Below are positions 7,263 to 15,291 of a stretch of DNA of 64,000 bases, piece after piece. The notes beneath the pieces were generated by a model, which saw nothing but the letters and a program-made list of their open reading frames with translations, searched no databases and was not told the DNA's origin. Both the position numbers and the translations under genes were made by a program. The stretch spans positions 969,687-1,033,686 of the forward strand of contig NZ_CP035425.1 of the NCBI RefSeq assembly GCF_006740685.1, given 5' to 3'. The DNA comes from Candidatus Nitrosopumilus sp. SW. Its GTDB lineage: Archaea; Thermoproteota; Nitrososphaeria; Nitrososphaerales; Nitrosopumilaceae. Every line of letters begins with the position of its first letter. The first letter of the stretch is position 1.

Positions 7263-8586
7263 TTTAAGAAATTATATTTCAAAAATTAAGAAAAATAAAG
7301 AACTCAAAATTATAAAAACAAAAGTTTCTACAAAATATGAGATAGCAGGAATTACTGCAAAAGTTGACGGCTCCCATGCAGTATTATTTGAAAACATCAA
7401 AGAAAGTAATTTTCATTTAGTTTCCAATTTGGTTGGCACTCGAAAAAGATTTGCTCTTGCAGTTGGTGGAACTGAAAACAATATTCATGAAAAGGTAATT
7501 TCTGCCATAAAAAAGGCAAAAGCCCCTAAAATTATCTCATCAGGGAAATTTCAAGAAAACAAGTCAAAAAACCTCTTTTCTATGCCTATTGTCACTCATT
7601 TTGAAAAAGAATCTGGTCCTTTTATCACCTCTTCAATTGCATATGTAAGGAATCCAGAAACTGGAAAACAAAATTCATCTTTTCATAGAATGATGCCAAT
7701 TGATCAAACCCATTTTTCAATACGAATGGTTGAAGGACGTCATTTACATCGATGTTTTGTTGATGCAAAGGAACATGGTGAGGATCTAAAAGTTGCAATA
7801 ACTGTTGGTGTTCATCCTGCCATTTCTATTGCAGGAGCTTATCAAGCACAATGGGGTAAAGATGAGATTGATATTGCAAATTCATTGTTGGGTGGAAAAT
7901 TAACTTTAACAAAACTTCCATTTACTGGATTGAATGTTCCTTCTGGTTCAGAGATAGTTATGGAAGGAAAAATTCTTCAAGATAAAACCCATCCTGAATG
8001 GATGGTAGAAATGCTTCAGACATATGATCATGAAAGATCTCAACCTGTTTTTGAACTTGAAAATATGTATTTTAGAAATAATCCCATCTTCCATGATGTT
8101 TTGTCTGGTTATTCAGAACATAGATTATTGATGGGAATGCCAATTGAATCAAAATTAAATGGTGATTTGAAAAAAGCATTCAGACAAACACAACAAGTAT
8201 CTATGACAAATGGTGGATGTAATTGGTTGCATGCAGTAGTACAAATAAAGAAGAAAAACGATTCTGATGCAAAAAAAATAATCAAAAAAACATTCGAGTC
8301 TCACCGTTCACTAAAACAAGTTACAGTAGTAGATGAGGATATTGATCCTAATGATGCTGATGCAGTAGAATATGCTATGGCTACGAGATTCCAGGCAGAT
8401 AAAGATCTTGTAATCTTAAAAAATGTGCGTGGTTCTAGCCTTGATCCATCAAGTAATCAAAAGAAATTACAAACTGCAAAAATGGGTATTGATGCAACTA
8501 GATCTCTTTCAAAACGTCCTGAAGGATTCGAATTGGCAAAAATCCCAAAAATTGACAAAATTAAACTCGAAAAATATTTCAAATAA
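7255..8586 (+). CDS. UbiD-family decarboxylase
   Basis: A prenylated-FMN-dependent decarboxylase fold of 443 residues, normal for UbiD. Recognisable segments are the N-terminal region (DLRNYISKIKKNKELKII), SFHRMMPIDQTHFSIRMVEGRHLHR, VGVHPAISIAGAYQ, PTTGLNVPSGSE-like FTGLNVPSGSEIVMEG, and a late MATRFQADKDLVIL. In archaea a UbiD homologue decarboxylates trans-anhydromevalonate phosphate in the modified mevalonate pathway; that role fits here because HMG-CoA reductase is also in the window, but quinone or aromatic decarboxylation cannot be excluded. The ATG at 7255 overlaps the previous stop. Confidence 0.85.
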   Translation: MSDLRNYISKIKKNKELKIIKTKVSTKYEIAGITAKVDGSHAVLFENIKESNFHLVSNLVGTRKRFALAVGGTENNIHEKVISAIKKAKAPKIISSGKFQENKSKNLFSMPIVTHFEKESGPFITSSIAYVRNPETGKQNSSFHRMMPIDQTHFSIRMVEGRHLHRCFVDAKEHGEDLKVAITVGVHPAISIAGAYQAQWGKDEIDIANSLLGGKLTLTKLPFTGLNVPSGSEIVMEGKILQDKTHPEWMVEMLQTYDHERSQPVFELENMYFRNNPIFHDVLSGYSEHRLLMGMPIESKLNGDLKKAFRQTQQVSMTNGGCNWLHAVVQIKKKNDSDAKKIIKKTFESHRSLKQVTVVDEDIDPNDADAVEYAMATRFQADKDLVILKNVRGSSLDPSSNQKKLQTAKMGIDATRSLSKRPEGFELAKIPKIDKIKLEKYFK

Positions 8587-8640
8587 CCAAAATCGACTGA
8601 TTAAATTAAATTTGGATAGATTAGAATTATTCTAGATAAA

Positions 8641-9126
8641 ATGTCATCTGAATCAAATCCTAAAGAAAAAACTCCTTCTGAATCCCATGCTGAGGTTATT
8701 GTTAGGATGTTTCCATCTGATGCAAATCCAGCTGGAAATGTGTTTGGTGGTGAAATTTTAAAACATATTGATATGGTTGCAGGAATCGTTGCTCAACGAC
8801 ATTCTCAATCAAATGCTGTTACTGTATCTATGGATAGTGTTAATTTTCTAAAACCTGTTTTTGTTGGAAATGTTCTTTCATTAAATGCTCGCATAAATTA
8901 TGTTCATAATTCTTCTATGGAAATAGAAGTTAGGGCAGAAGCTGAGGATATTGTTACTGGAATTAGAACCGTGACTGGAACTGCTTTTGTAACATTTGTT
9001 GCGCTAGATAAAAACGGCAAACCAATGCATGTTCCAAAACTTTCTTTAAAAACTGATGAAGATAGAACCAAATTTGAAGAAGGAAAAATTAGAATGGAAA
9101 AAAGATTGAAAAATCGCCAAAAATAA
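8641..9126 (+). CDS. Acyl-CoA thioesterase, hot-dog fold (YciA/BFIT type)
   Basis: A 161-residue hot-dog protein. The family signature is clear: VRMFPSDANPAGNVFGGEILKHIDMVAGIVA, with the catalytic Asn in the NxFGG turn and the acidic residue in the hot-dog helix, followed by FLKPVFVGNVLSLNARINYV and GTAFVTFVALDKNGKP. It hydrolyses acyl-CoA to free acid and CoA; the chain length is unknown. The C-terminal 20 residues are basic and probably disordered. Start is ATG, 54 bases after ubiD. Confidence 0.9.
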   Translation: MSSESNPKEKTPSESHAEVIVRMFPSDANPAGNVFGGEILKHIDMVAGIVAQRHSQSNAVTVSMDSVNFLKPVFVGNVLSLNARINYVHNSSMEIEVRAEAEDIVTGIRTVTGTAFVTFVALDKNGKPMHVPKLSLKTDEDRTKFEEGKIRMEKRLKNRQK

Positions 9127-9178
9127 TTTTGTGATTTTCAGGGATCCCTTTAAGAATAACGAACTTTATCTTTAGTTA

Positions 9179-9592
9179 ATGTCTGACCAAGAAAAAAATA
9201 ATGAATGGGATTCATTATGGCAAGAATATACCAAATCTCTTGAAAATTGGAAATCACTTTTTGAGCAGATTCAAAATGCCAGTAATGAAATGCAATCTAA
9301 ATTCAATGAAGTTTGGGAAAAAGCTACTGTTGAATCTAGTAATGAAACCATGAAATTATTTGGAGAAAATTGGCAAAAAGCAATGACTGATGCTGGAATG
9401 AATTCTTTTAAAGAATTTAGCGAGAACTGGCAAAAAGCTCTCAATGATAGTAACATGTCTACTTTCAAACAATTTGTTGAAAATTGGCAAAAGAGTCTTA
9501 GCACATCTGGATTAGAACAGATGAATGCATATGGTGAAATGATGAAAAAATTCACCGAAACATGGGGCTCAATGTGGCCAAAATCAAAATAA
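9179..9592 (+). CDS. Phasin-like repeat protein
   Basis: A soluble, Trp-rich, all-helical protein of 137 residues. Four related helical units of about 27 residues are visible, with cores FGENWQKAM, FSENWQKAL and FVENWQKSL, ending with FTETWGSMW. This amphipathic pattern resembles phasins that coat polyhydroxyalkanoate granules and the PhaE partner of class III PHA synthases, which thaumarchaea encode. No synthase is in the window, so granule association is inference. A second related protein lies at 13342-13836. The gene has its own short promoter region. Confidence 0.65.
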   Translation: MSDQEKNNEWDSLWQEYTKSLENWKSLFEQIQNASNEMQSKFNEVWEKATVESSNETMKLFGENWQKAMTDAGMNSFKEFSENWQKALNDSNMSTFKQFVENWQKSLSTSGLEQMNAYGEMMKKFTETWGSMWPKSK

Positions 9593-9632
9593 ATTTTGAA
9601 AGAATAAAAACATCCTTTATTCTAAATTTTTT

Positions 9633-10298
9633 ATGTCTCTTTCTCAGAATGAGTGTTTTGTAGAATTATCTAGTTTTGATGATTTAGCTAGATATGCTTG
9701 TGCATTTAGAGAATATCCACAACGAGTCTATTCTCAGGAATTTAATGGAGAACGAGTTGTATCATGTAGTATGATTCTTGCTAATACATTATTGATTTTC
9801 TATGTTCCTTTGAAAAAATCTGGTCGATACATTTCATATCAAGTAACTGGGGGAAAAGAAATTTGTGATATTGTAGAATCCACACAAAATATTTCTCATT
9901 ATGCACCTGTTGTACATATGGAATCTGAAATTTCCCCATTACCTGAAAATGAAAAAAATATCCCAGATCAATTTCATCCAATACAGGTAAAAGATTTGGG
10001 TAGTTTAGCCCGATTAACGTATGATCCTGAATTTCCAGATGAACAAAATTTAACATTATTTGCTTTACCTAGAAAAAAATCTTGGGTACTTGGTTACATT
10101 ACCTCCCTAGAAATGGATGAAGTGTATTATAATTTCAATTACGTGGAATTAGATTCCGAACCAACAAAAAATTTCTTAAAATATCAAGGTAGCCAAGGAA
10201 AAAACCCAGAATTTTCTGATACTATTGATCATGGTTTTTCATATTTTCCAATAATTAAAATAAAAAACGAACATTCTGTATTTGGATTTTCAGACTAG
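9633..10298 (+). CDS. Hypothetical protein
   Basis: A 221-residue soluble protein I do not recognise. It is beta-rich and acidic, with SFDDLARYACAFREYPQRV near the start, alternating hydrophobic strands (MILANTLLIFYVPL, SWVLGYITSLEMDEVYYNF) and a Gly/Phe end FSYFPIIKIKN. No signal peptide, membrane segment or cysteine motif. It follows the phasin-like gene by 40 bases and converges with the next gene, with only one base between the stops. Confidence 0.6.
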   Translation: MSLSQNECFVELSSFDDLARYACAFREYPQRVYSQEFNGERVVSCSMILANTLLIFYVPLKKSGRYISYQVTGGKEICDIVESTQNISHYAPVVHMESEISPLPENEKNIPDQFHPIQVKDLGSLARLTYDPEFPDEQNLTLFALPRKKSWVLGYITSLEMDEVYYNFNYVELDSEPTKNFLKYQGSQGKNPEFSDTIDHGFSYFPIIKIKNEHSVFGFSD

Positions 10299-10299
10299 T

Positions 10300-10983
10300 C
10301 TAACTCCAAGAAGTTAATTCTTTAATTTTTTTCCTTGACTCTTCAACCATTCTTATCAATACTGGAATGTAAATTTCTGACGCATAGGCAATTTCAATTT
10401 CAAAAATATCTTCAATGTCGATAAATGCCGATGTAGTTATTTGATTTTCATTTACACTAGGCTCATTATTTTTGCTTCTTTTGTAATTGATTACTTCTAA
10501 AAACACTGGTAATTGTCGATTAATTTCAATTTGTAACTCTTCTTTTGAGCGTAATTTTTCATTACTTAAGCCAACCATGATCTGTTGATTAATGTCATTT
10601 TCATATCTGTCGAGTGCCCTTATCATAATTTTTATTTTAGGTAATTTGTTCTGTTTATTTTTTAATTCACATATTTTTTTTATTGCCTTTGGAAATCTAC
10701 TTTTGTGCTCTTGGTTGAATTTGTCCAAATACCACTCTGAAAATTTTATTGCTTGCAAATCATTTTTTGATTTTGCCTTTTCAAGAAATTTCTCACATGA
10801 TATTTTTTCTGCTATGAACAACCCAAAATCTCTATTTGCCTCATCAAAAATACCCTCTAATACTCTATTTACAGAATCTATGAATTCAGAAAAATAATGA
10901 TTAACATAAAATGGATCAGGTTCGTATTGTTTTATCTGATTTAGATAAATTTTACAATCTTCGATAGTTTTTTCAATACTCAT
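10300..10983 (-). CDS. Hypothetical helical protein
   Basis: A 227-residue protein with high Lys, Glu, Ile and Asn content and predicted long helices (SIEKTIEDCKIYLNQIKQYE, KKICELKNKQNKLPKIKIMIRALDRYENDINQQI, a final IRMVEESRKKIKELTSW). No catalytic motif or membrane segment is seen. The start overlaps the stop of the upstream gene at 10980-11387 (ATGA), so the two form an operon and may interact. Function unknown. Confidence 0.6.
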   Translation of the reverse strand: MSIEKTIEDCKIYLNQIKQYEPDPFYVNHYFSEFIDSVNRVLEGIFDEANRDFGLFIAEKISCEKFLEKAKSKNDLQAIKFSEWYLDKFNQEHKSRFPKAIKKICELKNKQNKLPKIKIMIRALDRYENDINQQIMVGLSNEKLRSKEELQIEINRQLPVFLEVINYKRSKNNEPSVNENQITTSAFIDIEDIFEIEIAYASEIYIPVLIRMVEESRKKIKELTSWS

Positions 10984-11387
10984 TGACCATTGCCAGATTC
11001 TGAATTTGTAAATTTTGACTGTGCCTTCAAACTAACTGATAGTTCTTTGAAAATCTCATTCACACTTACATCTACCAGATTTATTGTAGCATTTTCCTTG
11101 ACTATCTGTTTTTCAAATTTTTCTTTTATTGCAAATGATACTGATGACCAATGCAAAATTCCTTTCAGTTGTTCTTCAACTGTGGCATTTGTTGTTGGAA
11201 AATTTGCTGGCGAGAAAACAATACCATTTGTCCATTGCATTGTAGGAATTGCGCCTCCTGAAGATCTTGTACTAAATGCTATTTGTTTTACCCAATCATC
11301 AAATTTGTATTCAATAACTTCGTGAATTATCAGTTTCTTCCATGGTTCTATAGAAATTTCCATTTGAACATGGTTCTCTAAAACCAA
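10980..11387 (-). CDS. Hypothetical protein
   Basis: A 135-residue protein with a beta-rich N-terminal half (VQMEISIEPWKKLIIHEVIEYKF, then IPTMQWTNGIVFSPANFP) and a helical C-terminal half (IKEKFEKQIVKENATINLVDVSVNEIFKELSVSL). It heads the two-gene minus-strand operon with the helical protein behind it. No family recognised. The start at 11387 is the first in frame; a later start at the MEISIEPW methionine is possible. Confidence 0.55.
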   Translation of the reverse strand: MVLENHVQMEISIEPWKKLIIHEVIEYKFDDWVKQIAFSTRSSGGAIPTMQWTNGIVFSPANFPTTNATVEEQLKGILHWSSVSFAIKEKFEKQIVKENATINLVDVSVNEIFKELSVSLKAQSKFTNSESGNGQ

Positions 11388-11472
11388 TTATAATCTTATT
11401 TTTCCAGTATAATCCTTGAATCTTTAGATTTAGACTCGCTTATTTACTAGAAAATAATCATTATTTTTTGTA

Positions 11473-13329
11473 ATGGATAAATGGGCTGACTATCTAATTT
11501 CTGAAGTCAGTTATGATCCTAAACATCTGATTTCCATTGCTATAAGGCATCAGGATACAGATAAGGGAATAACTAAAGGAACCCCCGTTGACCGATTAAC
11601 CATCTCTTCTGATATTAAGAACGGGATTTCATACATTACAATTTACAGTGGAAAAAACTCCTGGAAAAAGGGACATTCCATTCATACTTTTTCAATTGCT
11701 GGTAATCCATTTTTACGAATTGATGGAAACAAAGTAGAATTAGATTTTCTGGGAGATTTACCTACTGTGTCAAATATTGATTTAGATGAACTTGATTTAG
11801 CTCCGGAACCTGTTACAGAAGAACCAACTCCTCCAAGTCCTAGAGGTTCATTACCAAAAGAATCTGCAGAAGAACTTCCACAAGAACTTGATTTAGCTCC
11901 GGAACCTGTTACAGAAGAACCAACTCCTCCAAGTCCTAGAGGTTCATTACCAAAAGAATCTGCAGAAGAACTTCCACAAGAACTTGATTTAGCTCCGGAA
12001 CCTGTTACAGAAGAACCAACTACAGAACCTGAAGAGGAAGAAGCCACTCCTGAACAATTAGCAAGATTAGAACAATTAGAAAAACAAATCCAAGAATTAG
12101 AATCTAAACCTGAACCAGAACCTGAAGAGGAAGAAGCCACTCCTGAACAATTAGCAAGATTAGAACAATTAGAAAAACAAATCCAAGAATTAGAATCTAA
12201 ACCTGAACCAGAACCTGAAGAGGAAGAAGCCACTCCTGAACAATTAGCAAGATTAGAACAATTAGAAAAACAAATCCAAGAATTAGAATCTAAACCAACT
12301 CCTCCAAGTCCTAGAGGTTCATTACCAAAAGAATCTGCAGAAGAACTTCCACAAGAACTTGATTTAGCTCCGGAACCTGTTACAGAAGAACCAACTACAG
12401 AACCTGAAGAGGAAGAAGCCACTCCTGAACAATTAGCAAGATTAGAACAATTAGAAAAACAAATCCAAGAATTAGAATCTAAACCTGAACCAGAACCTGA
12501 AGAGGAAGAAGCCACTCCTGAACAATTAGCAAGATTAGAACAATTAGAAAAACAAATCCAAGAATTAGAATCTAAACCTGAACCAGAACCTGAAGAGGAA
12601 GAAGCCACTCCTGAACAATTAGCAAGATTAGAACAATTAGAAAAACAAATCCAAGAATTAGAATCTAAACCAACTCCTCCAAGTCCTAGAGGTTCATTAC
12701 CAAAAGAATCTGCAGAAGAACTTCCACAAGAACTTGATTTAGCTCCGGAACCTGTTACAGAAGAACCAACTACAGAACCTGAAGAGGAAGAAGCCACTCC
12801 TGAACAATTAGAACAATTAGATGAACTTCAAAAACAAATTGATGAATTAGAATCTAAATTATCTGCTAAACCTACTCCTGAAATCCAGTCTGAACCTGAA
12901 GATGAACCTGTTATTGAACAATATTCTGAATTTAATGATTTGGAAGATCAAATTGATGAATTAGAAGATGAATTATTTTCAAAATTACATCCTTCTTCTG
13001 ATGAACCTACGCCAGAACAGATTTCAAAAGTAAATGAATTAGAAAAAGAAATTGAAAAATTAGAATCTGTTGATATTGAACATGAAATTATTCAAACATT
13101 ACAAAAACAAAATAAAAAATTAGATGATATTGAGAAGAAGCTTAATCATTCCTCTAATGAAATATCTTCAGAATCTTATTCTCCAGAAGCTTATTGTGTT
13201 AAATGTAAAACAAAAAGAAAAATCAAAAATCCTGAGGAAACAATTATGAAAAATGGAAGACCGGCAATAAGGGGTATATGTTCAACTTGTAACTGTAAAG
13301 TTTTTCGTATCGGGAAAATGAAAAAATAA
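11473..13329 (+). CDS. Tandem-repeat acidic coiled-coil protein with C-terminal zinc ribbon (DUF5679-like)
   Basis: A 618-residue protein. The N-terminal 100 residues are a unique beta-rich domain (WADYLISEVSYDPKHLISIA, then DRLTISSDI). Residues 107-455 are near-perfect repeats of two unit types: a 32-residue Pro/Glu unit (TPPSPRGSLPKESAEELPQE followed by LDLAPEPVTEEP) and a 31-residue coiled-coil unit (ATPEQLARLEQLEKQIQELE), in the order A-A-B-B-B-A-B-B-B-A-B. Degenerate repeats continue to about 560. The end has YCVKCKTKRKI and GICSTCNCKVFRIG, a four-cysteine ribbon seen in DUF5679 proteins. Probably an extended rod or scaffold; the function is unknown. A weakly supported TATA region lies upstream of the ATG. 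Confidence 0.8.
   Translation: MDKWADYLISEVSYDPKHLISIAIRHQDTDKGITKGTPVDRLTISSDIKNGISYITIYSGKNSWKKGHSIHTFSIAGNPFLRIDGNKVELDFLGDLPTVSNIDLDELDLAPEPVTEEPTPPSPRGSLPKESAEELPQELDLAPEPVTEEPTPPSPRGSLPKESAEELPQELDLAPEPVTEEPTTEPEEEEATPEQLARLEQLEKQIQELESKPEPEPEEEEATPEQLARLEQLEKQIQELESKPEPEPEEEEATPEQLARLEQLEKQIQELESKPTPPSPRGSLPKESAEELPQELDLAPEPVTEEPTTEPEEEEATPEQLARLEQLEKQIQELESKPEPEPEEEEATPEQLARLEQLEKQIQELESKPEPEPEEEEATPEQLARLEQLEKQIQELESKPTPPSPRGSLPKESAEELPQELDLAPEPVTEEPTTEPEEEEATPEQLEQLDELQKQIDELESKLSAKPTPEIQSEPEDEPVIEQYSEFNDLEDQIDELEDELFSKLHPSSDEPTPEQISKVNELEKEIEKLESVDIEHEIIQTLQKQNKKLDDIEKKLNHSSNEISSESYSPEAYCVKCKTKRKIKNPEETIMKNGRPAIRGICSTCNCKVFRIGKMKK
11793..12840 (+). repeat. In-frame tandem DNA repeats, 96-, 93- and 375-base periods
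   Basis: The sequence beginning CCAACTCCTCCAAGTCC recurs at 11824, 11920, 12295 and 12670. The first step is 96 bases and the next two are 375 bases each (one 96-base unit plus three 93-base units). I see no base differences between the two full 375-base copies, so the repeats expanded or were homogenised recently. All periods are multiples of three and keep the reading frame. Confidence 0.95.
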
Positions 13330-13341
13330 TTTTTTTAAAAA

Positions 13342-13836
13342 TTACATTTGACCTGATTGCCAGGCTTGATTGAATTTCTTTATTGCTTCTTGATATGCCA
13401 TGATTGAATCATCTCCTGATGTTTTAAGGAATTTTTCCCACTGCTCATTAAATTTCTTGATTGACTCAATATTGGTTTCTTTAAAGATATTTTCAATCAT
13501 CTTTGTTTGTTGTTTGATGTATTCAGGACCAATCTCTTCCCAAGTGCTTTCCCAACTTGAACTAACTTTTTTTAATAATTCGGCATCTGATTCTACAGCC
13601 TTTTGACATGCATCATGATATGTCATCAAAGTTTCATTTGTAGCCTTTTGCCACTGTGCTAGGGATTCTTTCCATCCATTTAATGCAGCATTGTATTCTC
13701 TCCAAGCTTTCTCAAATTCTGGTTTTTTTGTAGATGATTTTGCAGTTGATTTTGGTTTTGGTGTTTTAGATTTTGGCTTTGAAGCTGTTTTTTTGACTGA
13801 TTTCTTCTTTGCTGTGGTTTTTTTCTTGGCAGCCAT
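13342..13836 (-). CDS. Phasin-like protein with basic histone-H1-like N-terminal tail
   Basis: A 164-residue protein. Residues 1-40 are almost only Lys, Ala, Thr, Ser and Pro (KKKTTAKKKSVKKTASKPKS, then KTPKPKSTAKSSTKK), a disordered DNA-binding-type tail. From about 41 a Trp-rich helical domain follows (FEKAWREYNAALNGWKESLA, FNEQWEKFLKTSGDDSIMAY, FNQAWQSG), similar in pattern to the protein at 9179. Bacterial PhaF combines a phasin domain with a basic AAKP tail that tethers PHA granules to DNA; this gene has the same two parts in the reverse order. The analogy is inference. Confidence 0.65.
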   Translation of the reverse strand: MAAKKKTTAKKKSVKKTASKPKSKTPKPKSTAKSSTKKPEFEKAWREYNAALNGWKESLAQWQKATNETLMTYHDACQKAVESDAELLKKVSSSWESTWEEIGPEYIKQQTKMIENIFKETNIESIKKFNEQWEKFLKTSGDDSIMAYQEAIKKFNQAWQSGQM

Positions 13837-13900
13837 ATAGTAGTTTAAAAATAGTAGATGTTAAATCTTTCAATAATTCTGAAGTTTGAAAGTATCTTGA

Positions 13901-14065
13901 TTAATTTGATTTGAACTTTGAGGCTTTGGTAAAATTGATTGTGTGTTTCTTGTCCTTATTTTGAAACAATTCAAAATGTTCCTTACAAAGATTCCTTGTC
14001 TCTCTGAAACTAATCTTTACTGTTTGTATTGATTTTGCTTTACATTCTGAAATACTGCACTGCAT
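13901..14065 (-). CDS. Small cysteine-containing protein, 54 residues
   Basis: A short frame starting at ATG 14065 that reads MQCSISECKAKSIQTVKISF and then RETRNLCKEHFELFQ, ending in a Lys/Ser-rich tail. The CxxxxC...C..H arrangement, similar to short zinc-binding domains of thaumarchaea, and the clean start and stop in an otherwise empty gap support a real gene. It lies upstream of, and in the same direction as, the phasin-like gene at 13342-13836, with 64 bases between them. Function unknown. Confidence 0.55.
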   Translation of the reverse strand: MQCSISECKAKSIQTVKISFRETRNLCKEHFELFQNKDKKHTINFTKASKFKSN

Positions 14066-14155
14066 ATGTAAAATATTGATAATTTCCTAATAAAACTTTG
14101 AAATTATACTATTACCTACTACAGATTTTTATCTCAGAATCATCTTTTCGCAATT

Positions 14156-14365
14156 ATGAATGATGATGAGAAAGGAAAACGATTTTTGGAATTAATTGAT
14201 GAACAAAATAATGTTCAATGGAGCATTGTTGCAAAATTGTCGTCTTTAATTTCATCAAATTGGACTTCTATTGACTTACAAAACGAACTAAAAGAATTAG
14301 TTGAAAAGCATACCTCAATTACAAAAGAACTAAACAGTCTAGATGAGAATAGTAGTATTTTATAG
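14156..14365 (+). CDS. Small hypothetical helical protein
   Basis: A 69-residue acidic protein (KGKRFLELIDEQNNVQWSIV, then LQNELKELVEKHTSITKELN) that is predicted to be two or three helices with coiled-coil character. No motif recognised. The stop overlaps the end of the convergent heme o synthase gene by six bases. A TTTTTATCTC stretch about 25-30 bases upstream could be its promoter element. Confidence 0.55.
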   Translation: MNDDEKGKRFLELIDEQNNVQWSIVAKLSSLISSNWTSIDLQNELKELVEKHTSITKELNSLDENSSIL

Positions 14366-15289
14366 TGCAGAGTCTACCATTAGTGCAATAAATAATACTG
14401 CCAAATATGGACTAGAAAATTTAAACAAAGTCCATGATGCTTTTTCCATGGGTTTTACTATTACCCATATTGACAATGCAACCATCAAAGCCCCTGATGC
14501 AATTGCAGTCCACAAGTAAACTCCACCTACCATTTCTTCTCCAGATTGTGTTGTTATGAAAAATGGTGCTATTGAAAACAATACCATTACTACCGTTGAA
14601 CCTGCAATTGCTCTAGCTGATGTTTTTTCTGATTGTACTGCAGTTAACATTGGTACATTTACTTTGTTGTAATCCTCTTTGAAATGTAGTGTTAATGCCC
14701 AAATATGCATTGGAATCCAAATGAATACTAATCCTGCCATTGCAAGTCCCATGGTCCATAAATCTGACATTGTAACTGCAACCCATCCTATCATTGGTGG
14801 CGAACCACCGCATAATCCTCCTAAAATTATGTTGGTTCTTGAATTTCGTTTTAATGCATAAGAGTATACTAGAATGTTATTTAGTAATCCAAATGCAATG
14901 AATGCCGTAGCCCATAGCCCTTGTTCTAATGTTGTTGTAAATGAAATTCCAAATGCTAACACTAATGAAATTCCAGCTAACGCTAATCCAAAATTACGTG
15001 CTTTTACTGCTGGATAGATTCTTTTTGATGGAAGTGGTCTGCCCTTTGTTCTCTCCATTATTGCATCGATATCTCTATCGTGATAATTTGTCAAAGTATT
15101 GGCTGCTGCAGAACCTGCAGCGACTGAGAATAACATAAGTGCCCACGTAGAAGGTGCAATTTCGATTCCATAGATATTAGATGCTGTTAAAGCAGCTCCA
15201 AATGCGGTAAATACTAACAAATACCAAATTTTGGGCTTTGTTAACTCATAGTATACTGCAACTCTGGATTCTGTCTTTTGTTTTTGCAA
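14360..15289 (-). CDS. ctaB: Heme o synthase (protoheme IX farnesyltransferase)
   Basis: UbiA-superfamily integral membrane prenyltransferase that adds a farnesyl-type tail to heme b, supplying heme o for terminal oxidases. The 309 residues contain about eight or nine hydrophobic segments, the first catalytic motif NYHDRDIDAIMERTKGRPLP and the loop FKEDYNKVNVPML. Start is TTG, two bases behind the stop of the Lrp/AsnC gene, so the two form an operon. This fits a cell using a heme-copper oxidase and the Rieske/cytochrome b complex at the end of the window. Confidence 0.93.
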   Translation of the reverse strand: MQKQKTESRVAVYYELTKPKIWYLLVFTAFGAALTASNIYGIEIAPSTWALMLFSVAAGSAAANTLTNYHDRDIDAIMERTKGRPLPSKRIYPAVKARNFGLALAGISLVLAFGISFTTTLEQGLWATAFIAFGLLNNILVYSYALKRNSRTNIILGGLCGGSPPMIGWVAVTMSDLWTMGLAMAGLVFIWIPMHIWALTLHFKEDYNKVNVPMLTAVQSEKTSARAIAGSTVVMVLFSIAPFFITTQSGEEMVGGVYLWTAIASGALMVALSIWVIVKPMEKASWTLFKFSSPYLAVLFIALMVDSAL

Positions 15290-15291
15290 TA

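Noticed and set aside
11682-12797. A long open frame on the minus strand across the repeat region
   Set aside because: It is the mirror of the plus-strand repeats: the regular codons of the coding strand happen to avoid stops in reverse. Its Ser/Gly/Cys composition is not protein-like and it has no promoter.
11793-12840. Regular repeats that might be a CRISPR array
   Set aside because: Repeats are contiguous, in frame and coding; there are no unique spacers and no cas genes.
9179-14365. Mobile element or defence island
   Set aside because: No integrase, transposase, terminal repeats, restriction or toxin genes are visible.
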